The notes under the pieces were generated by a model. That model did not search any database. It saw nothing but the letters and a program-made list of their open reading frames with translations, and was not told where the DNA came from. 64,000 nucleotides of DNA from Fredericiella sp038205395 (GTDB lineage Bacteria > Chloroflexota > Anaerolineae > Caldilineales > Caldilineaceae). Where the stretch lies: the NCBI GenBank assembly GCA_038205395.1, contig JBBRBX010000011.1, forward strand, positions 7,220-71,219, in the 5' to 3' direction. Positions 8,376 through 16,265 of the stretch are shown piece by piece; position 1 is the first letter of the stretch; every line of letters begins with the position of its first letter. The position numbers and the translations under genes are program-made.

Positions 8376-9106
8376 TGGCCGCCACCCGCGAGATCTGGGT
8401 CTATCTGGCCGCCAGCCCGCTGCTCCATCTGACGATGACGCTTGTCGCCTACCTGGTCGGCGATTATCTTTTTCGTAAAAGTGGGCAGAAGGCGCTGTTG
8501 AATCCGGTGCTGATTGCGGTGGCGATTCTGGTGGGGGTGCTGCTCGCCACCGAGGTCTCCTACGCAACCTATTTTGAAGGGGCGCAGTTTGTCCATTTTT
8601 TGCTTGGCCCCGCCACGGTTGCCCTGGCTGTGCCGCTCTATCGCCAGTTCGAGCGCGTGCGCCATTCCGGCGTCGCCATTCTGGTGGCGCTGCTCGCCGG
8701 TTCGCTCACCGCTCTGTTGAGCGCCACGCTGATTGCCTGGGCGCTGGGTGCGCCACAAGCAGTGGTGGCGTCGATTGCCCCCAAGTCGGTGACGACGCCG
8801 ATTGCGATGGGCATTGCCGAGCAGATCGGTGGGCTGCCCTCACTGACGGCGGTGCTCGTGATCCTGACCGGCATTTTTGGCTCTATGTTTGGCACCTCCA
8901 TCCTGGCCCGTGTCGGTGTGCACGATGCCGACGCCCAGGGCTTTGCCCTGGGCCTGGCGTCACATGGCATCGGCACAGCCCGCGCCCTGCAAGTAAGCGA
9001 AGTCGCCGGCGCATTTTCCGCCCTGGCGATGGGTTTGAATGGGCTGGCGACTTCGCTGCTGGCGCCGCTGCTTGTGCATCTGCTGAGGCAGTGGCTGTGG
9101 CCGTGA
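8372..9106 (+). CDS. lrgB: LrgB/CidB family membrane protein
   Basis: A 244-residue protein with about six to seven hydrophobic segments, including the conserved FLLGPATVALAVPLY, the APKSVTTPIAM block and ASHGIGTARAL, which define the LrgB family. It partners LrgA in the membrane. It is translationally coupled to lrgA through the ATGA overlap and ends 43 bases before the convergent Met-rich gene, with no clear terminator between. Confidence 0.92.
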   Translation: MMAATREIWVYLAASPLLHLTMTLVAYLVGDYLFRKSGQKALLNPVLIAVAILVGVLLATEVSYATYFEGAQFVHFLLGPATVALAVPLYRQFERVRHSGVAILVALLAGSLTALLSATLIAWALGAPQAVVASIAPKSVTTPIAMGIAEQIGGLPSLTAVLVILTGIFGSMFGTSILARVGVHDADAQGFALGLASHGIGTARALQVSEVAGAFSALAMGLNGLATSLLAPLLVHLLRQWLWP

Positions 9107-9148
9107 GAGAGGCTTGCGCCCCCCAATCGGCTTGTTCTGCTGTGCGCT

Positions 9149-10024
9149 CTACTCTGCTGCGCCCCAACGCAGCAGCGCCTGGCCGTCGCCATCCGGCTGG
9201 CGAATCTGCACGGCCACACCGGTGGAAAGGTCTGAAGCAAGAGCAGAGCGCGGGAAGGAGAGTGTGCCGCTGACGTGATGGTTGTGGTCAAAATTCACCT
9301 GCCAGCCACTCGCCTGAATCTCCTGACCGCCCACGATCAGCACAGCTTGCTTGGCGAGATCAAAGGCTAGATTTTGTCCCTGCGCTTCCAGGTCTACGGC
9401 AAAGTCCAGCGTGGCGTCGCCGGCGGCGTCCAGGTTGAGCGGCGTCAGCTTGACGGTGATGCCGCCCAGTTGGCTGCTGCGCGCGTCGGACATTAAACCA
9501 CTTGCCGCCGCGCGCGACTCACTTTGCTCTTCATCCTGGCCCATCATGCCGCCCTGGCCCATCATGCCGCCCTGGCCCATCATGTTGCATGTCCAGTTTT
9601 CCGACTCATGCATCATCATGTGCTGCATCATCATCATTTGCATCATCATCATTTGCATGTGTGTGTCATGCTTTTGCATCATGCCGGCCTGCCCCATCGG
9701 CATTGTGCCGCTCATGGGCATGGCAGCTTGCATGGCAGCCATGTGCTCTTCCATCTGCGTCATGCGTTGTTCCATATCCGCCATCATGCCGGCCATGTTG
9801 TCCATACCGGGCATGTCACCAGCCATACCACTGTGAATCATGGGCATTGTCCCGCTCATGGGCATTGTCCCGCTCATGGGCATCGTCCCGCTCATGGGCA
9901 TCTGCTGCAGCAGCGACTGCGCCGAGGCGGCATGGGTGTCAAAACCAACCAGCAGAACAGCCAGCAGCAGTGCACTTACGCTGGTAACGCTTAGCGCAAA
10001 AATGTGGGTCAATTGTTTTTGCAT
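9149..10024 (-). CDS. Exported methionine-rich protein, probable copper-binding
   Basis: About 291 residues from the ATG at 10024, which has AAGGA eight bases upstream; the ATG at 10030 is too close to that site. Residues 1 to about 36 form a signal peptide (hydrophobic ALLLAVLLVGF, then THAASAQ). Residues 42 to about 163 are a low-complexity domain with 43 Met in 122 residues: MPMSGT repeated three times then once more, a block of Met/Gln/His, and NMMGQGGMMGQGGMMGQ. The C-terminal 105 residues look like a beta-rich domain with FDHNHHVSG. Met and His clusters of this kind bind Cu(I) outside the cytoplasm in CopK/PcoE/CusF-like proteins. The neighbouring CPH-type copper ATPase and OmpR/HK pair support a copper role; the function itself is inferred. 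Confidence 0.75.
   Translation of the reverse strand: MQKQLTHIFALSVTSVSALLLAVLLVGFDTHAASAQSLLQQMPMSGTMPMSGTMPMSGTMPMIHSGMAGDMPGMDNMAGMMADMEQRMTQMEEHMAAMQAAMPMSGTMPMGQAGMMQKHDTHMQMMMMQMMMMQHMMMHESENWTCNMMGQGGMMGQGGMMGQDEEQSESRAAASGLMSDARSSQLGGITVKLTPLNLDAAGDATLDFAVDLEAQGQNLAFDLAKQAVLIVGGQEIQASGWQVNFDHNHHVSGTLSFPRSALASDLSTGVAVQIRQPDGDGQALLRWGAAE
9537..9592. repeat. 18-bp tandem repeat coding for GQGGMM units
   Basis: About three copies of an 18-bp unit beginning CCCATCATGCCGCCCTGG lie within the Met-rich gene. Each copy encodes six residues of the Met-Gly-Gln stretch, and the copies are almost identical at the DNA level, pointing to recent slippage expansion. Confidence 0.8.
9839..9904. repeat. 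18-bp tandem repeat coding for MPMSGT units
   Basis: Three full copies of CATGGGCATTGTCCCGCT (9839-9856, 9857-9874 and, with one T-to-C change, 9875-9892) plus a partial fourth. They encode the N-terminal MPMSGT hexapeptides of the Met-rich protein; another copy of the unit occurs near 9700-9720. Confidence 0.88.
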
Positions 10025-10037
10025 GTTCATTTTCCTT

Positions 10038-10076
10038 AACCGTTTCGATAGTAGGACTGTTTTACAGAAAACGGTT
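10038..10076. promoter_or_regulatory. Nested palindromes upstream of the Met-rich gene
   Basis: AACCGTTT (10038-10045) is mirrored by AAACGGTT (10069-10076), and between them lies CTGTTTTACAG (10057-10067), itself a palindrome. The set sits just upstream of the ribosome-binding site of the Met-rich gene, in the place expected for an operator or a leader hairpin. Confidence 0.5.
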
Positions 10077-10159
10077 GGCTGGCAGCTTTGCCAACGAACC
10101 ATCACAACCAGTGTACCAGACAAAAATGAAGTAATTATGAACGGCAGCGCCGGCGGCAG

Positions 10160-11569
10160 CTAGGTCTGGCCGGCTGCAACCGGCAGGGAGAAACGAAACG
10201 TCGCACCACGTAGTTCGCCCGGCGGCGGGCTTTGCACCCACACATCCCCCCCATGCGCCAGCACCAACTGGCGGGCGATGGCCAGCCCTAAGCCTGTTCC
10301 TCCACCAGCGCGACTGCGCGAGCGATCTGCGCGGTAAAAACGGTCAAACACATGCGCCAGATCGTCCGCTGAAATGCCCTCGCCATCATCGACGACGGTC
10401 ACAGTGACGCTAGGCTTGCCGACAAGCGAGCCTGTGTCCACTGAAACTGTGACCGATCCGCCGGCATGACAGTGACGCAATGCGTTGTCCAACAGGTTGT
10501 GCAGCACTTGACCGATGCGCTGTTCATCAGCGTAAACGGCAGGCACACTCGGCTCAGCGACGGCAGTCAGCATGACATTGCGCGTCTGAGCAGTATATTG
10601 AAATAGGTTAACCTGCCGGCAGCACAAGTCAGCCATGTCAAAACGCCGGCACTGCAAAGCGAGTTGGCCTGCCTCGGCTGTGGCCAGTATGCGCAGATCG
10701 TCCACCAGCCGGTTCAGCAGCATAATTTCTTCATGCAACGCAGCTAGGTTCTCGGCGTCGGTAGGAAAGACACCATCCTGCATGGCCTCCACCGCACCCT
10801 GGATGCCGGTCAGCGGTGTGCGCAGTTCGTGCGCCACATCAGCCATCAGGTTGCGGCGCAGCACCTCCTGCCGCTGCAAGCCATCCGCCATCTGGTTAAA
10901 GCTTTGGGCCAGTGCACCAATTTCATCCTCGCTCTCCATCCGCACGCGCGCGGTCAGATCGCCGGCACTGATGAGCCGCGCCGCCTTGCTCAAGTCATCA
11001 AGCGGCAGCGTGATCTGGCGCACGATCAAACCTGCCAGCGCCAGCGCCACCAGACCGGCCACCAACGCAGCCAGCAGCACGGTGCGGGTTACGCTGCCGA
11101 TAAGCAGATTGGGAATATCACCCGCACCCATCAGCGCACCCTGTACGACCATCGTGCCAACCACCTGGTCATTGACCACGAGCGGCCAGCGCTGCAGAGG
11201 CGGCTCCAACAGCGCCGATGCGGCTGCACCCGGCAGTTTGGCGATAACACGTTCCTCGGTGTCGATGACCACAAGATGATTGTCGCGCATTCCCATCATG
11301 GCGCCGGCAACGCCGGACATCATTCCATCAGCAGTAGCAGCCACCAACGCCGGTAGCACTTCTTGAATTTGTGACCAACCCTGGTGATGGTAATAGTAAT
11401 CGGCCAGCGTTTGCTGCATGATGGCGGGGCGCACCATATGGCCATCCAGCATAAAATGCTCAAACTGCGTGGCGGTTCCGCTGCGCGTGAGCAGGACTGT
11501 AACCAGCACACCAACGAAAATAACGAGGGCAAAGGCAGCGGTGAGTCGAAACCACAGGTGATTGGGCAT
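10160..11569 (-). CDS. Sensor histidine kinase, probably metal-responsive
   Basis: A 469-residue transmembrane kinase. It has membrane helices near residues 9-27 and 163-188 flanking an extracytoplasmic sensor domain, then HAMP, HisKA with H-box DVAHELRTPLTG, and HATPase motifs NLLDNALRHC, DDGEGIS and GTGLGLAIARQL. The sensor loop contains GMMSGVAGAMMGM, a Met cluster suited to soft metals. It starts six bases after the OmpR regulator stop and is downstream of the copper-type ATPase, so it most likely phosphorylates that regulator in response to copper or silver. The ligand is inferred from context and the Met cluster. Confidence 0.9.
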   Translation of the reverse strand: MPNHLWFRLTAAFALVIFVGVLVTVLLTRSGTATQFEHFMLDGHMVRPAIMQQTLADYYYHHQGWSQIQEVLPALVAATADGMMSGVAGAMMGMRDNHLVVIDTEERVIAKLPGAAASALLEPPLQRWPLVVNDQVVGTMVVQGALMGAGDIPNLLIGSVTRTVLLAALVAGLVALALAGLIVRQITLPLDDLSKAARLISAGDLTARVRMESEDEIGALAQSFNQMADGLQRQEVLRRNLMADVAHELRTPLTGIQGAVEAMQDGVFPTDAENLAALHEEIMLLNRLVDDLRILATAEAGQLALQCRRFDMADLCCRQVNLFQYTAQTRNVMLTAVAEPSVPAVYADEQRIGQVLHNLLDNALRHCHAGGSVTVSVDTGSLVGKPSVTVTVVDDGEGISADDLAHVFDRFYRADRSRSRAGGGTGLGLAIARQLVLAHGGDVWVQSPPPGELRGATFRFSLPVAAGQT

Positions 11570-11575
11570 AAGTGA

Positions 11576-12295
11576 TTAAACAGTGAAGCGGTAGCCGACG
11601 CCATGCACAGTCTCAATAAAGCGGCTTTGGCGGCCGGCGCAGCCCAATTTCTGGCGTAGATTCTTGATGTGGACGTCGATGGTGCGTTCGTAGGCGGCAT
11701 CTTGAGGCAGAGCAACATCTTGCACTGCGTTCAGCAGTTCTCCACGGCTAAAGGGTCGGCCAGGATTGCGGGCCAGGGTGAGCAGCAGGTCGAACTCGAC
11801 AGCAGTGAGATGGACATCGGCGCCGTCAAGCAAGGTGCGCCGCAGAGTGGGATCGATGCGCAGGCTGCCCGCCACAATGATCTGCGCCGCTACAGCAGCA
11901 GGCAGCCGCTGCAAGCGGCGCTGCGCTGCCTGCACCCGTGCGACCAGTTCGCGCGGGCTGAACGGCTTGATCATATAGTCGTCCGCGCCGATTTGTAGTC
12001 CAGCAATCCGGTCTGCCTCCTCCACGCGAGCGGTCAACATTAAGATGTAGACATTCGCCACGGCCGGATCATGGCTCTCGCGGAGCCGGCGTGCAATCTG
12101 CCGGCCGTCAAGCCCCGGCAGCATCAAATCCAGCACGATCAGCGCCGGCTTCTCATGCTGCGCCAGCAGCAGCCCGCTGTCGCCGTCAGCCGCAGTCAGC
12201 ACGCGCAGCCCCGCCTGCTCCAGATAGCCCTGCACCACGCGCCGAATCTGGCGGTCGTCCTCAATCACAAGAATCGTGTAAGCCAATTCAGTCAT
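11576..12295 (-). CDS. OmpR/PhoB-family response regulator
   Basis: A 239-residue regulator with an intact receiver (acidic pair in VIEDDRQ, phospho-acceptor in LIVLDLMLPG, Lys in DDYMIKPFSPREL) and a C-terminal winged helix (LLTLARNPGRPFSRGELL to VHIKNLRQKLG, then VHGVGYRF). It is the cognate partner of the kinase six bases downstream. With the ATPase 30 bases upstream in the same direction, it forms an ATPase-regulator-kinase transcript. Likely targets are this operon and the Met-rich gene. Confidence 0.92.
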   Translation of the reverse strand: MTELAYTILVIEDDRQIRRVVQGYLEQAGLRVLTAADGDSGLLLAQHEKPALIVLDLMLPGLDGRQIARRLRESHDPAVANVYILMLTARVEEADRIAGLQIGADDYMIKPFSPRELVARVQAAQRRLQRLPAAVAAQIIVAGSLRIDPTLRRTLLDGADVHLTAVEFDLLLTLARNPGRPFSRGELLNAVQDVALPQDAAYERTIDVHIKNLRQKLGCAGRQSRFIETVHGVGYRFTV

Positions 12296-12325
12296 TGTAC
12301 AGTCTATGAATGGCGGCCTTCTCTG

Positions 12326-14479
12326 TCATGGCCGTGACTCTGGCGGACGCTCCAACTTAGCGATAGGATCAGGCGTGCGCTGTTGTGTATCAGAAAGCTG
12401 CGAGCGGCGTAGTGTCTGGGCGTTGATGGCGACGACAATGGTGCTGACAGTCATCAGCGCGGCGCCGGCGGCAGGCGACAGTTCAATTCCAATCGGGGCC
12501 AGAATACCGGCGGCCAGCGGCAGCGCGACAACATTATACCCCGTCGCCCACCATAGGTTTTGCACCATTTTGCGATAGGTGTCGCGGCTTAGACGTACAA
12601 CGGCGGCGACATCCGCCGGATTGCTGCGCACGAGCACAATCCCTGCCGACTCAACGGCCACATCCGTGCCGGCGCCCACGGCGATGCCGACGTCGGCCCG
12701 CGTCAGCGCCGGCGCATCGTTGACGCCGTCGCCTACCATCGCCACGATCTTACCCTGCGCCTGCAGAGCGGCAATCTTCTCATCCTTCTGGCCGGGCAGC
12801 ACCTCGGCAAACACTTGATCAATGCCCAGTTCCTTGGCCACGGCCTCGGCTACGTCGCGGCTGTCGCCGGTGAGCAGCGCCACCTGCTTGCCCATAGCGT
12901 GCAGGTCGTCCACAGCCGCGCGGCTTTCCGGCCGGATCACATCAGCAAGCGCAAAGGCAGCCGTGGCTTGATTCTCTTGCACCAGGTAGACAACCGTCTG
13001 CCCCTTCTGCCCTGCCGCCTGGCCAAAGGTTTGCAGTTGCTCCGGCAGCGTAATACCCAGCATTTCCAGCAGGCGGGGGCCGCCCACGTGAATAGTTTGC
13101 CCGCCGCTCTGTACGCGCACGCCGCGGCCTTGAATGGCTTCAAATGCATCGATCACCGGCAGCGTCAAGCCGCGCTCTTCGGCAGCCGTGCGCAGCGCCA
13201 GCGCAATAATATGCTCGGAGTCCCCTTCGGATGCCGCTGTCAGTGCCAACGCCTGGTTCTCATCCAGCGGAGGAACTACGGCCATGGCGACCAGCCCCTG
13301 CTTGCCTTTCGTCAGTGTGCCGGTTTTATCAAAGACGACAATATCGACATTGCGAGCGGCTTCCAGCGCCAGCCGGCTGCGCACGAGGATGCCGTTGTTC
13401 GCCGCCAGCGACGTGCTGATCGCCACCACCAACGGGACAGCTAGCCCCAGCGCGTGCGGGCAGGCAATGACCAGCACCGTCACCACTCGCTCAATCACCC
13501 CTAAATCCCAGCCGCTAATCAGAAACCAGACGACCGCCGTCAGCGCCGCCACCGCCAGGGCAATGTAGAAGAGCCAGCCAGCCGCCCGGTCGGCCAGAAT
13601 TTGGGTGGAAGATTTGCTCTTCTGCGCCTCGTCCACCAGCCGCATGATGCCGGCCAATGCTGTCTGCTCGCCGGTGGCGGTGACGCGCAGACGCAGGCTG
13701 CCGCTGCCGTTGATGGAGCCGCCGATCACTTTGCTGCCAGCCGTTTTCTCAACCGGACGCGATTCGCCGGTGATCAGCGCCTCGTTGACATCGGAGCGCC
13801 CGTCAACCACCTCGCCGTCAGCAGGGATGCTCGCACCCGGCCGCACCAGGACAAGATCTTCGCTGCGCAGTTCGCCGACGGCCACCTGCTCAATGGCCCC
13901 GTCTGCGCCGATGCGCTCGGCTGTGTCCGGCATCAGCTTGGCCAGTTCGTTCAGCGCACCCGAAGCCTGGCGCACGCTGCGCATCTCCAACCAATGACCA
14001 AGCAGCATTACATCGATCAGCAGGGCCATTTCCCAGAAAAAGCCGCTGTGCGGGTTGACAAAAATGATGGCCAGGCTGTAGACAAAGGCGACGGTGATGG
14101 CGAGTGAAATGAGCGTCATCATGCCCGGCTTGCGGCTGCGGATTTCGGGGACAGCCATCTGCAGAAAAGGGATGCCGCCGTAGAGGAAGATTATTACCGC
14201 AAACAGCGGCCCAATCCAGTTGCTGCCGGGAAAGGCAGGCATGGCAAAGCCAAACCAATCCTGGATCATCGGGCTGTAGAGCAGCACGGGAATTGTCAGC
14301 AGCAGGCAGACCCAGAAGCGCCGGCGAAACATCTGTTCGTGTCCGCTGTGATCAACATGTGTGCTATGGTCTGCATGCTCATTATGCGTGGTGTGCGCTT
14401 TTATATCCGCGCTGGCGGCGGCAGAAGAATGCTCATCTTCTGCACCGGCATGGCGGTGTTGAGAATGTTCCGTCTTCAC
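12326..14479 (-). CDS. copB: CPH-type P1B copper/silver-translocating ATPase (CopB-like)
   Basis: About 717 residues. The GTG at 14479 is chosen because AGGAGG lies four bases upstream; the ATG at 14503 has no such site. The N-terminus is His-rich (HSQHRH, then many His up to residue 50) instead of a CxxC metal-binding domain. The membrane metal site is CPH (IACPHALG, about residue 340), the hallmark of the P1B-3/CopB group that moves Cu+/Cu2+ or Ag+. The catalytic machinery is present: TGES, DKTGTLTKG and GDGVNDAPAL. It exports metal from the cytoplasm and heads an operon with a two-component system. No CopZ chaperone or multicopper oxidase is nearby. Confidence 0.93.
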   Translation of the reverse strand: MKTEHSQHRHAGAEDEHSSAAASADIKAHTTHNEHADHSTHVDHSGHEQMFRRRFWVCLLLTIPVLLYSPMIQDWFGFAMPAFPGSNWIGPLFAVIIFLYGGIPFLQMAVPEIRSRKPGMMTLISLAITVAFVYSLAIIFVNPHSGFFWEMALLIDVMLLGHWLEMRSVRQASGALNELAKLMPDTAERIGADGAIEQVAVGELRSEDLVLVRPGASIPADGEVVDGRSDVNEALITGESRPVEKTAGSKVIGGSINGSGSLRLRVTATGEQTALAGIMRLVDEAQKSKSSTQILADRAAGWLFYIALAVAALTAVVWFLISGWDLGVIERVVTVLVIACPHALGLAVPLVVAISTSLAANNGILVRSRLALEAARNVDIVVFDKTGTLTKGKQGLVAMAVVPPLDENQALALTAASEGDSEHIIALALRTAAEERGLTLPVIDAFEAIQGRGVRVQSGGQTIHVGGPRLLEMLGITLPEQLQTFGQAAGQKGQTVVYLVQENQATAAFALADVIRPESRAAVDDLHAMGKQVALLTGDSRDVAEAVAKELGIDQVFAEVLPGQKDEKIAALQAQGKIVAMVGDGVNDAPALTRADVGIAVGAGTDVAVESAGIVLVRSNPADVAAVVRLSRDTYRKMVQNLWWATGYNVVALPLAAGILAPIGIELSPAAGAALMTVSTIVVAINAQTLRRSQLSDTQQRTPDPIAKLERPPESRP

Positions 14480-14542
14480 GGTTCCTCCTATAAACGGTGA
14501 CATGGCGGCGGTTAAGGTGCAGCCTTAGTCTAGCGCAGAATT

Positions 14543-14620
14543 GTGAAGAAGTTATGAAGCCGCCTCCCACTGTCCACTCGGACAGGTGCAAGCCTGACTA
14601 GGGTTCAGGCTTTAACCCTA
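14543..14620. promoter_or_regulatory. Palindrome cluster between the copper ATPase and the ECF sigma gene
   Basis: In this divergent spacer CTGTCC (14570-14575) pairs with GGACAG (14580-14585). AAGCCTGA (14590-14597) pairs with TCAGGCTT (14605-14612). TAGGGTT (14599-14605) pairs with AACCCTA (14614-14620). The last two overlap and exclude each other if they fold as RNA. GTGAAG/ATGAAG at 14543 and 14554 form an 11-bp-spaced direct repeat, the spacing used by OmpR-family proteins. Confidence 0.45.
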
Positions 14621-14706
14621 TCATCGGCAAGGCGACAGATCAAGGAGGATCGCAGTAGAGTAGACCTGTAGAGAACACAGAGCACAAGGGCAAAGGAGGA
14701 GAGCGC

Positions 14707-15339
14707 ATGGTCGCCAACACAGAACTGCATGAGCAGGCAATCATTCATCAGGTTCGAGCAGGCGACCAGGCCGCGTTTGCCGAACTCGTCACCCGCTATC
14801 AAGAAGTTGTCTACCGCCTCTGCCTGCGTATGCTGCGCGATGGCGGCGATGCCGAGGACGCAGCGCAGGAAACCTTTCTGCGCGTCTATCTGCAGTTGGA
14901 CAGCTACGACACGAGCCGTTCCTTCAAGACATGGCTGATGTCAATCGCCAGCCATTACTGCATCGACCGCCTGCGGCGCAAGCGCGTGACGCTGCTCTCG
15001 CTTGACGACGAGCCGCTGGTTCAGGTGTTGGGTCTGCGCTGCCTGGCTCCACTGCCCGAAGAAGTTGCCCTGGACAACGAGCAGGCCGGCAATATCCAAG
15101 GCGCGCTCACTAAGTTGCCGGTAACGACACGCCAGATGGTGACACTGCGCTACTGGGGCGAATGCACTTGTGAAGAGATTGCCGAAGTCACAGGCTTCTC
15201 GGTGAACGCAGTCAAGAGCCGCCTGCACCGGGCGCGCGCGGCGCTGGCGGGTGTCGTACTCAGCGAAGAACGCTCTCGGCAAGAGGCCACCACTCAGCGC
15301 GGGGTGCACAGCCTGCCCGGAATCGGTTTATCCGCCTAG
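14707..15339 (+). CDS. ECF-type RNA polymerase sigma factor
   Basis: A 210-residue sigma-70-family protein. Region 2 is seen as FAELVTRYQEVVYRLCLRML, DAEDAAQETFLRVY and SFKTWLMSIASHYCIDRLRR. Region 4 is seen as TRQMVTLRYWGECTCEEIAEVTGFS followed by NAVKSRLHRARAAL. A strong AAAGGAGGAG lies just upstream of the ATG. No anti-sigma gene follows, which is unusual for this class; its partner may be elsewhere or regulation may be transcriptional. A C-terminal tail of about 25 residues after region 4 has no recognised motif. Confidence 0.92.
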   Translation: MVANTELHEQAIIHQVRAGDQAAFAELVTRYQEVVYRLCLRMLRDGGDAEDAAQETFLRVYLQLDSYDTSRSFKTWLMSIASHYCIDRLRRKRVTLLSLDDEPLVQVLGLRCLAPLPEEVALDNEQAGNIQGALTKLPVTTRQMVTLRYWGECTCEEIAEVTGFSVNAVKSRLHRARAALAGVVLSEERSRQEATTQRGVHSLPGIGLSA

Positions 15340-15389
15340 GCGGAGTAGAGAGCAGCCTGGCTGTGTTCAGGCTCTGTTGGACCTGCCAC

Positions 15390-16109
15390 TTACTCTGCTG
15401 TCCAGGATGACAAGCAGAAAGACCAACCTACCCCCGCTACGACCAGCGCAGCATAAGCAGAGGGAGCCGGCTCAAAGGGCCACAGCGTCCAGGGCCGGCT
15501 CGCCTCTTGCGGTGCAGCAAAGCCCAATAGGCGGGCGGGTGCGCCAGGGGTCAGCGCCACACTCAGCCGCTGCAGCGGATAGCTGAATCCCAACCCCAGA
15601 GCCTTGATATAGGCTTCCTTGCGTGTCCAGCCTAAATAAAAGGCCGCAGCTTTTTGGGCTGCCGGCAGCGCCTGCCACGTCTGCCATTCCTGCGGTGAAA
15701 AGACCTGGCGGGCGATGGCGGGCATATCCGCCAGCTCGCGCGCCTGCTCGACATCGACGCCAAGCACTGTATCCGCAGCAAAGGCATAGACCGCCAGCGC
15801 CTGCGAGTGCGCCAAGTTAAAAGCCAGCGGCGGAGAGGAATCTGGTGCGGCCAACGCCGGCTTACCTTGCGCGCCGTAGACAAAGCCTACCTGCTCCGGC
15901 GCCACCGCCAGATAGCGACCCAGCAGGTGGCGCAGGATCAGCCGCCCGGCCACAAACCGGCTGCGCACGGGGCCTTCCAGCAATCGCGCAGCCCGTGTCC
16001 GCTCATCTTCCGACAGGCAGTGGGCGCGGCTTGCCAGCCATCCCGGTGCCATATCCAAATCGGCCACCCACACCTGTACTTCCTTGGTAGGGATTTGCAT
16101 GGGGCACAT
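15390..16109 (-). CDS. 4'-phosphopantetheinyl transferase, Sfp type
   Basis: About 239 residues. It transfers the phosphopantetheine arm of coenzyme A to carrier proteins. Sfp-family motifs are present: RFVAGRLILRHLLG, GKPAL, FNLAHSQALAVYAF, VLGVDVEQ (metal-binding acidic residues) and FYLGWTRKEAYIKALGLGF with the conserved WxxKEAxxK. The start is at ATG 16109 or 16100; the frame is open further upstream, but that part overlaps other genes. No polyketide or non-ribosomal synthetase gene is nearby, so it may serve fatty-acid carrier protein or a remote cluster. It probably displaced the front part of the WYL gene left at 16116-16265. Confidence 0.9.
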   Translation of the reverse strand: MCPMQIPTKEVQVWVADLDMAPGWLASRAHCLSEDERTRAARLLEGPVRSRFVAGRLILRHLLGRYLAVAPEQVGFVYGAQGKPALAAPDSSPPLAFNLAHSQALAVYAFAADTVLGVDVEQARELADMPAIARQVFSPQEWQTWQALPAAQKAAAFYLGWTRKEAYIKALGLGFSYPLQRLSVALTPGAPARLLGFAAPQEASRPWTLWPFEPAPSAYAALVVAGVGWSFCLSSWTAE

Positions 16110-16115
16110 TATAGC

Positions 16116-16265
16116 ATGGTGCTGCTGGAATTTGACTCGCTGGAAGAGGCCCGCACCAAGCTTTTTGAGCTTGGTGCGGCAGTGGAGATTGTGACGCCGG
16201 AAGCGCTGCGACGCTCCTTGCTGGACTATGCCGAGCAAGTGGTTAGGCTTTACCGGCATCACTGA
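16116..16265 (+). pseudogene. C-terminal remnant of a WYL-domain transcriptional regulator
   Basis: A 49-codon frame (MVLLEFDSLEEARTKLFELG to YAEQVVRLYRHH) matches the C-terminal WCX segment of WYL-domain regulators, in which 'FDSLEEAR...LGAGVEVLEPEELR' is typical. No HTH or WYL part is found upstream; that space is occupied on the other strand by the PPTase gene. It ends convergently, overlapping the next LuxR gene by seven bases. It is best read as a truncated relic; expression as a mini-protein cannot be excluded. Confidence 0.65.

Noticed and set aside
7710..8758. Long minus-strand open frames opposite the lrgAB genes
   Set aside because: They mirror the codon structure of the strong plus-strand LrgA/LrgB genes, have no ribosome-binding site and no recognisable protein sequence.
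9600..9670. ATCATC-rich stretch as a possible CRISPR or microsatellite array
   Set aside because: It lies inside the Met-rich coding sequence and encodes Met runs; no spacer-repeat structure.
9351..9994. Plus-strand frames rich in His or Cys opposite the Met-rich gene
   Set aside because: They are antisense readings of the ATG/CAT repeats; the minus-strand frame has a signal peptide, a good start and a conserved-looking end.
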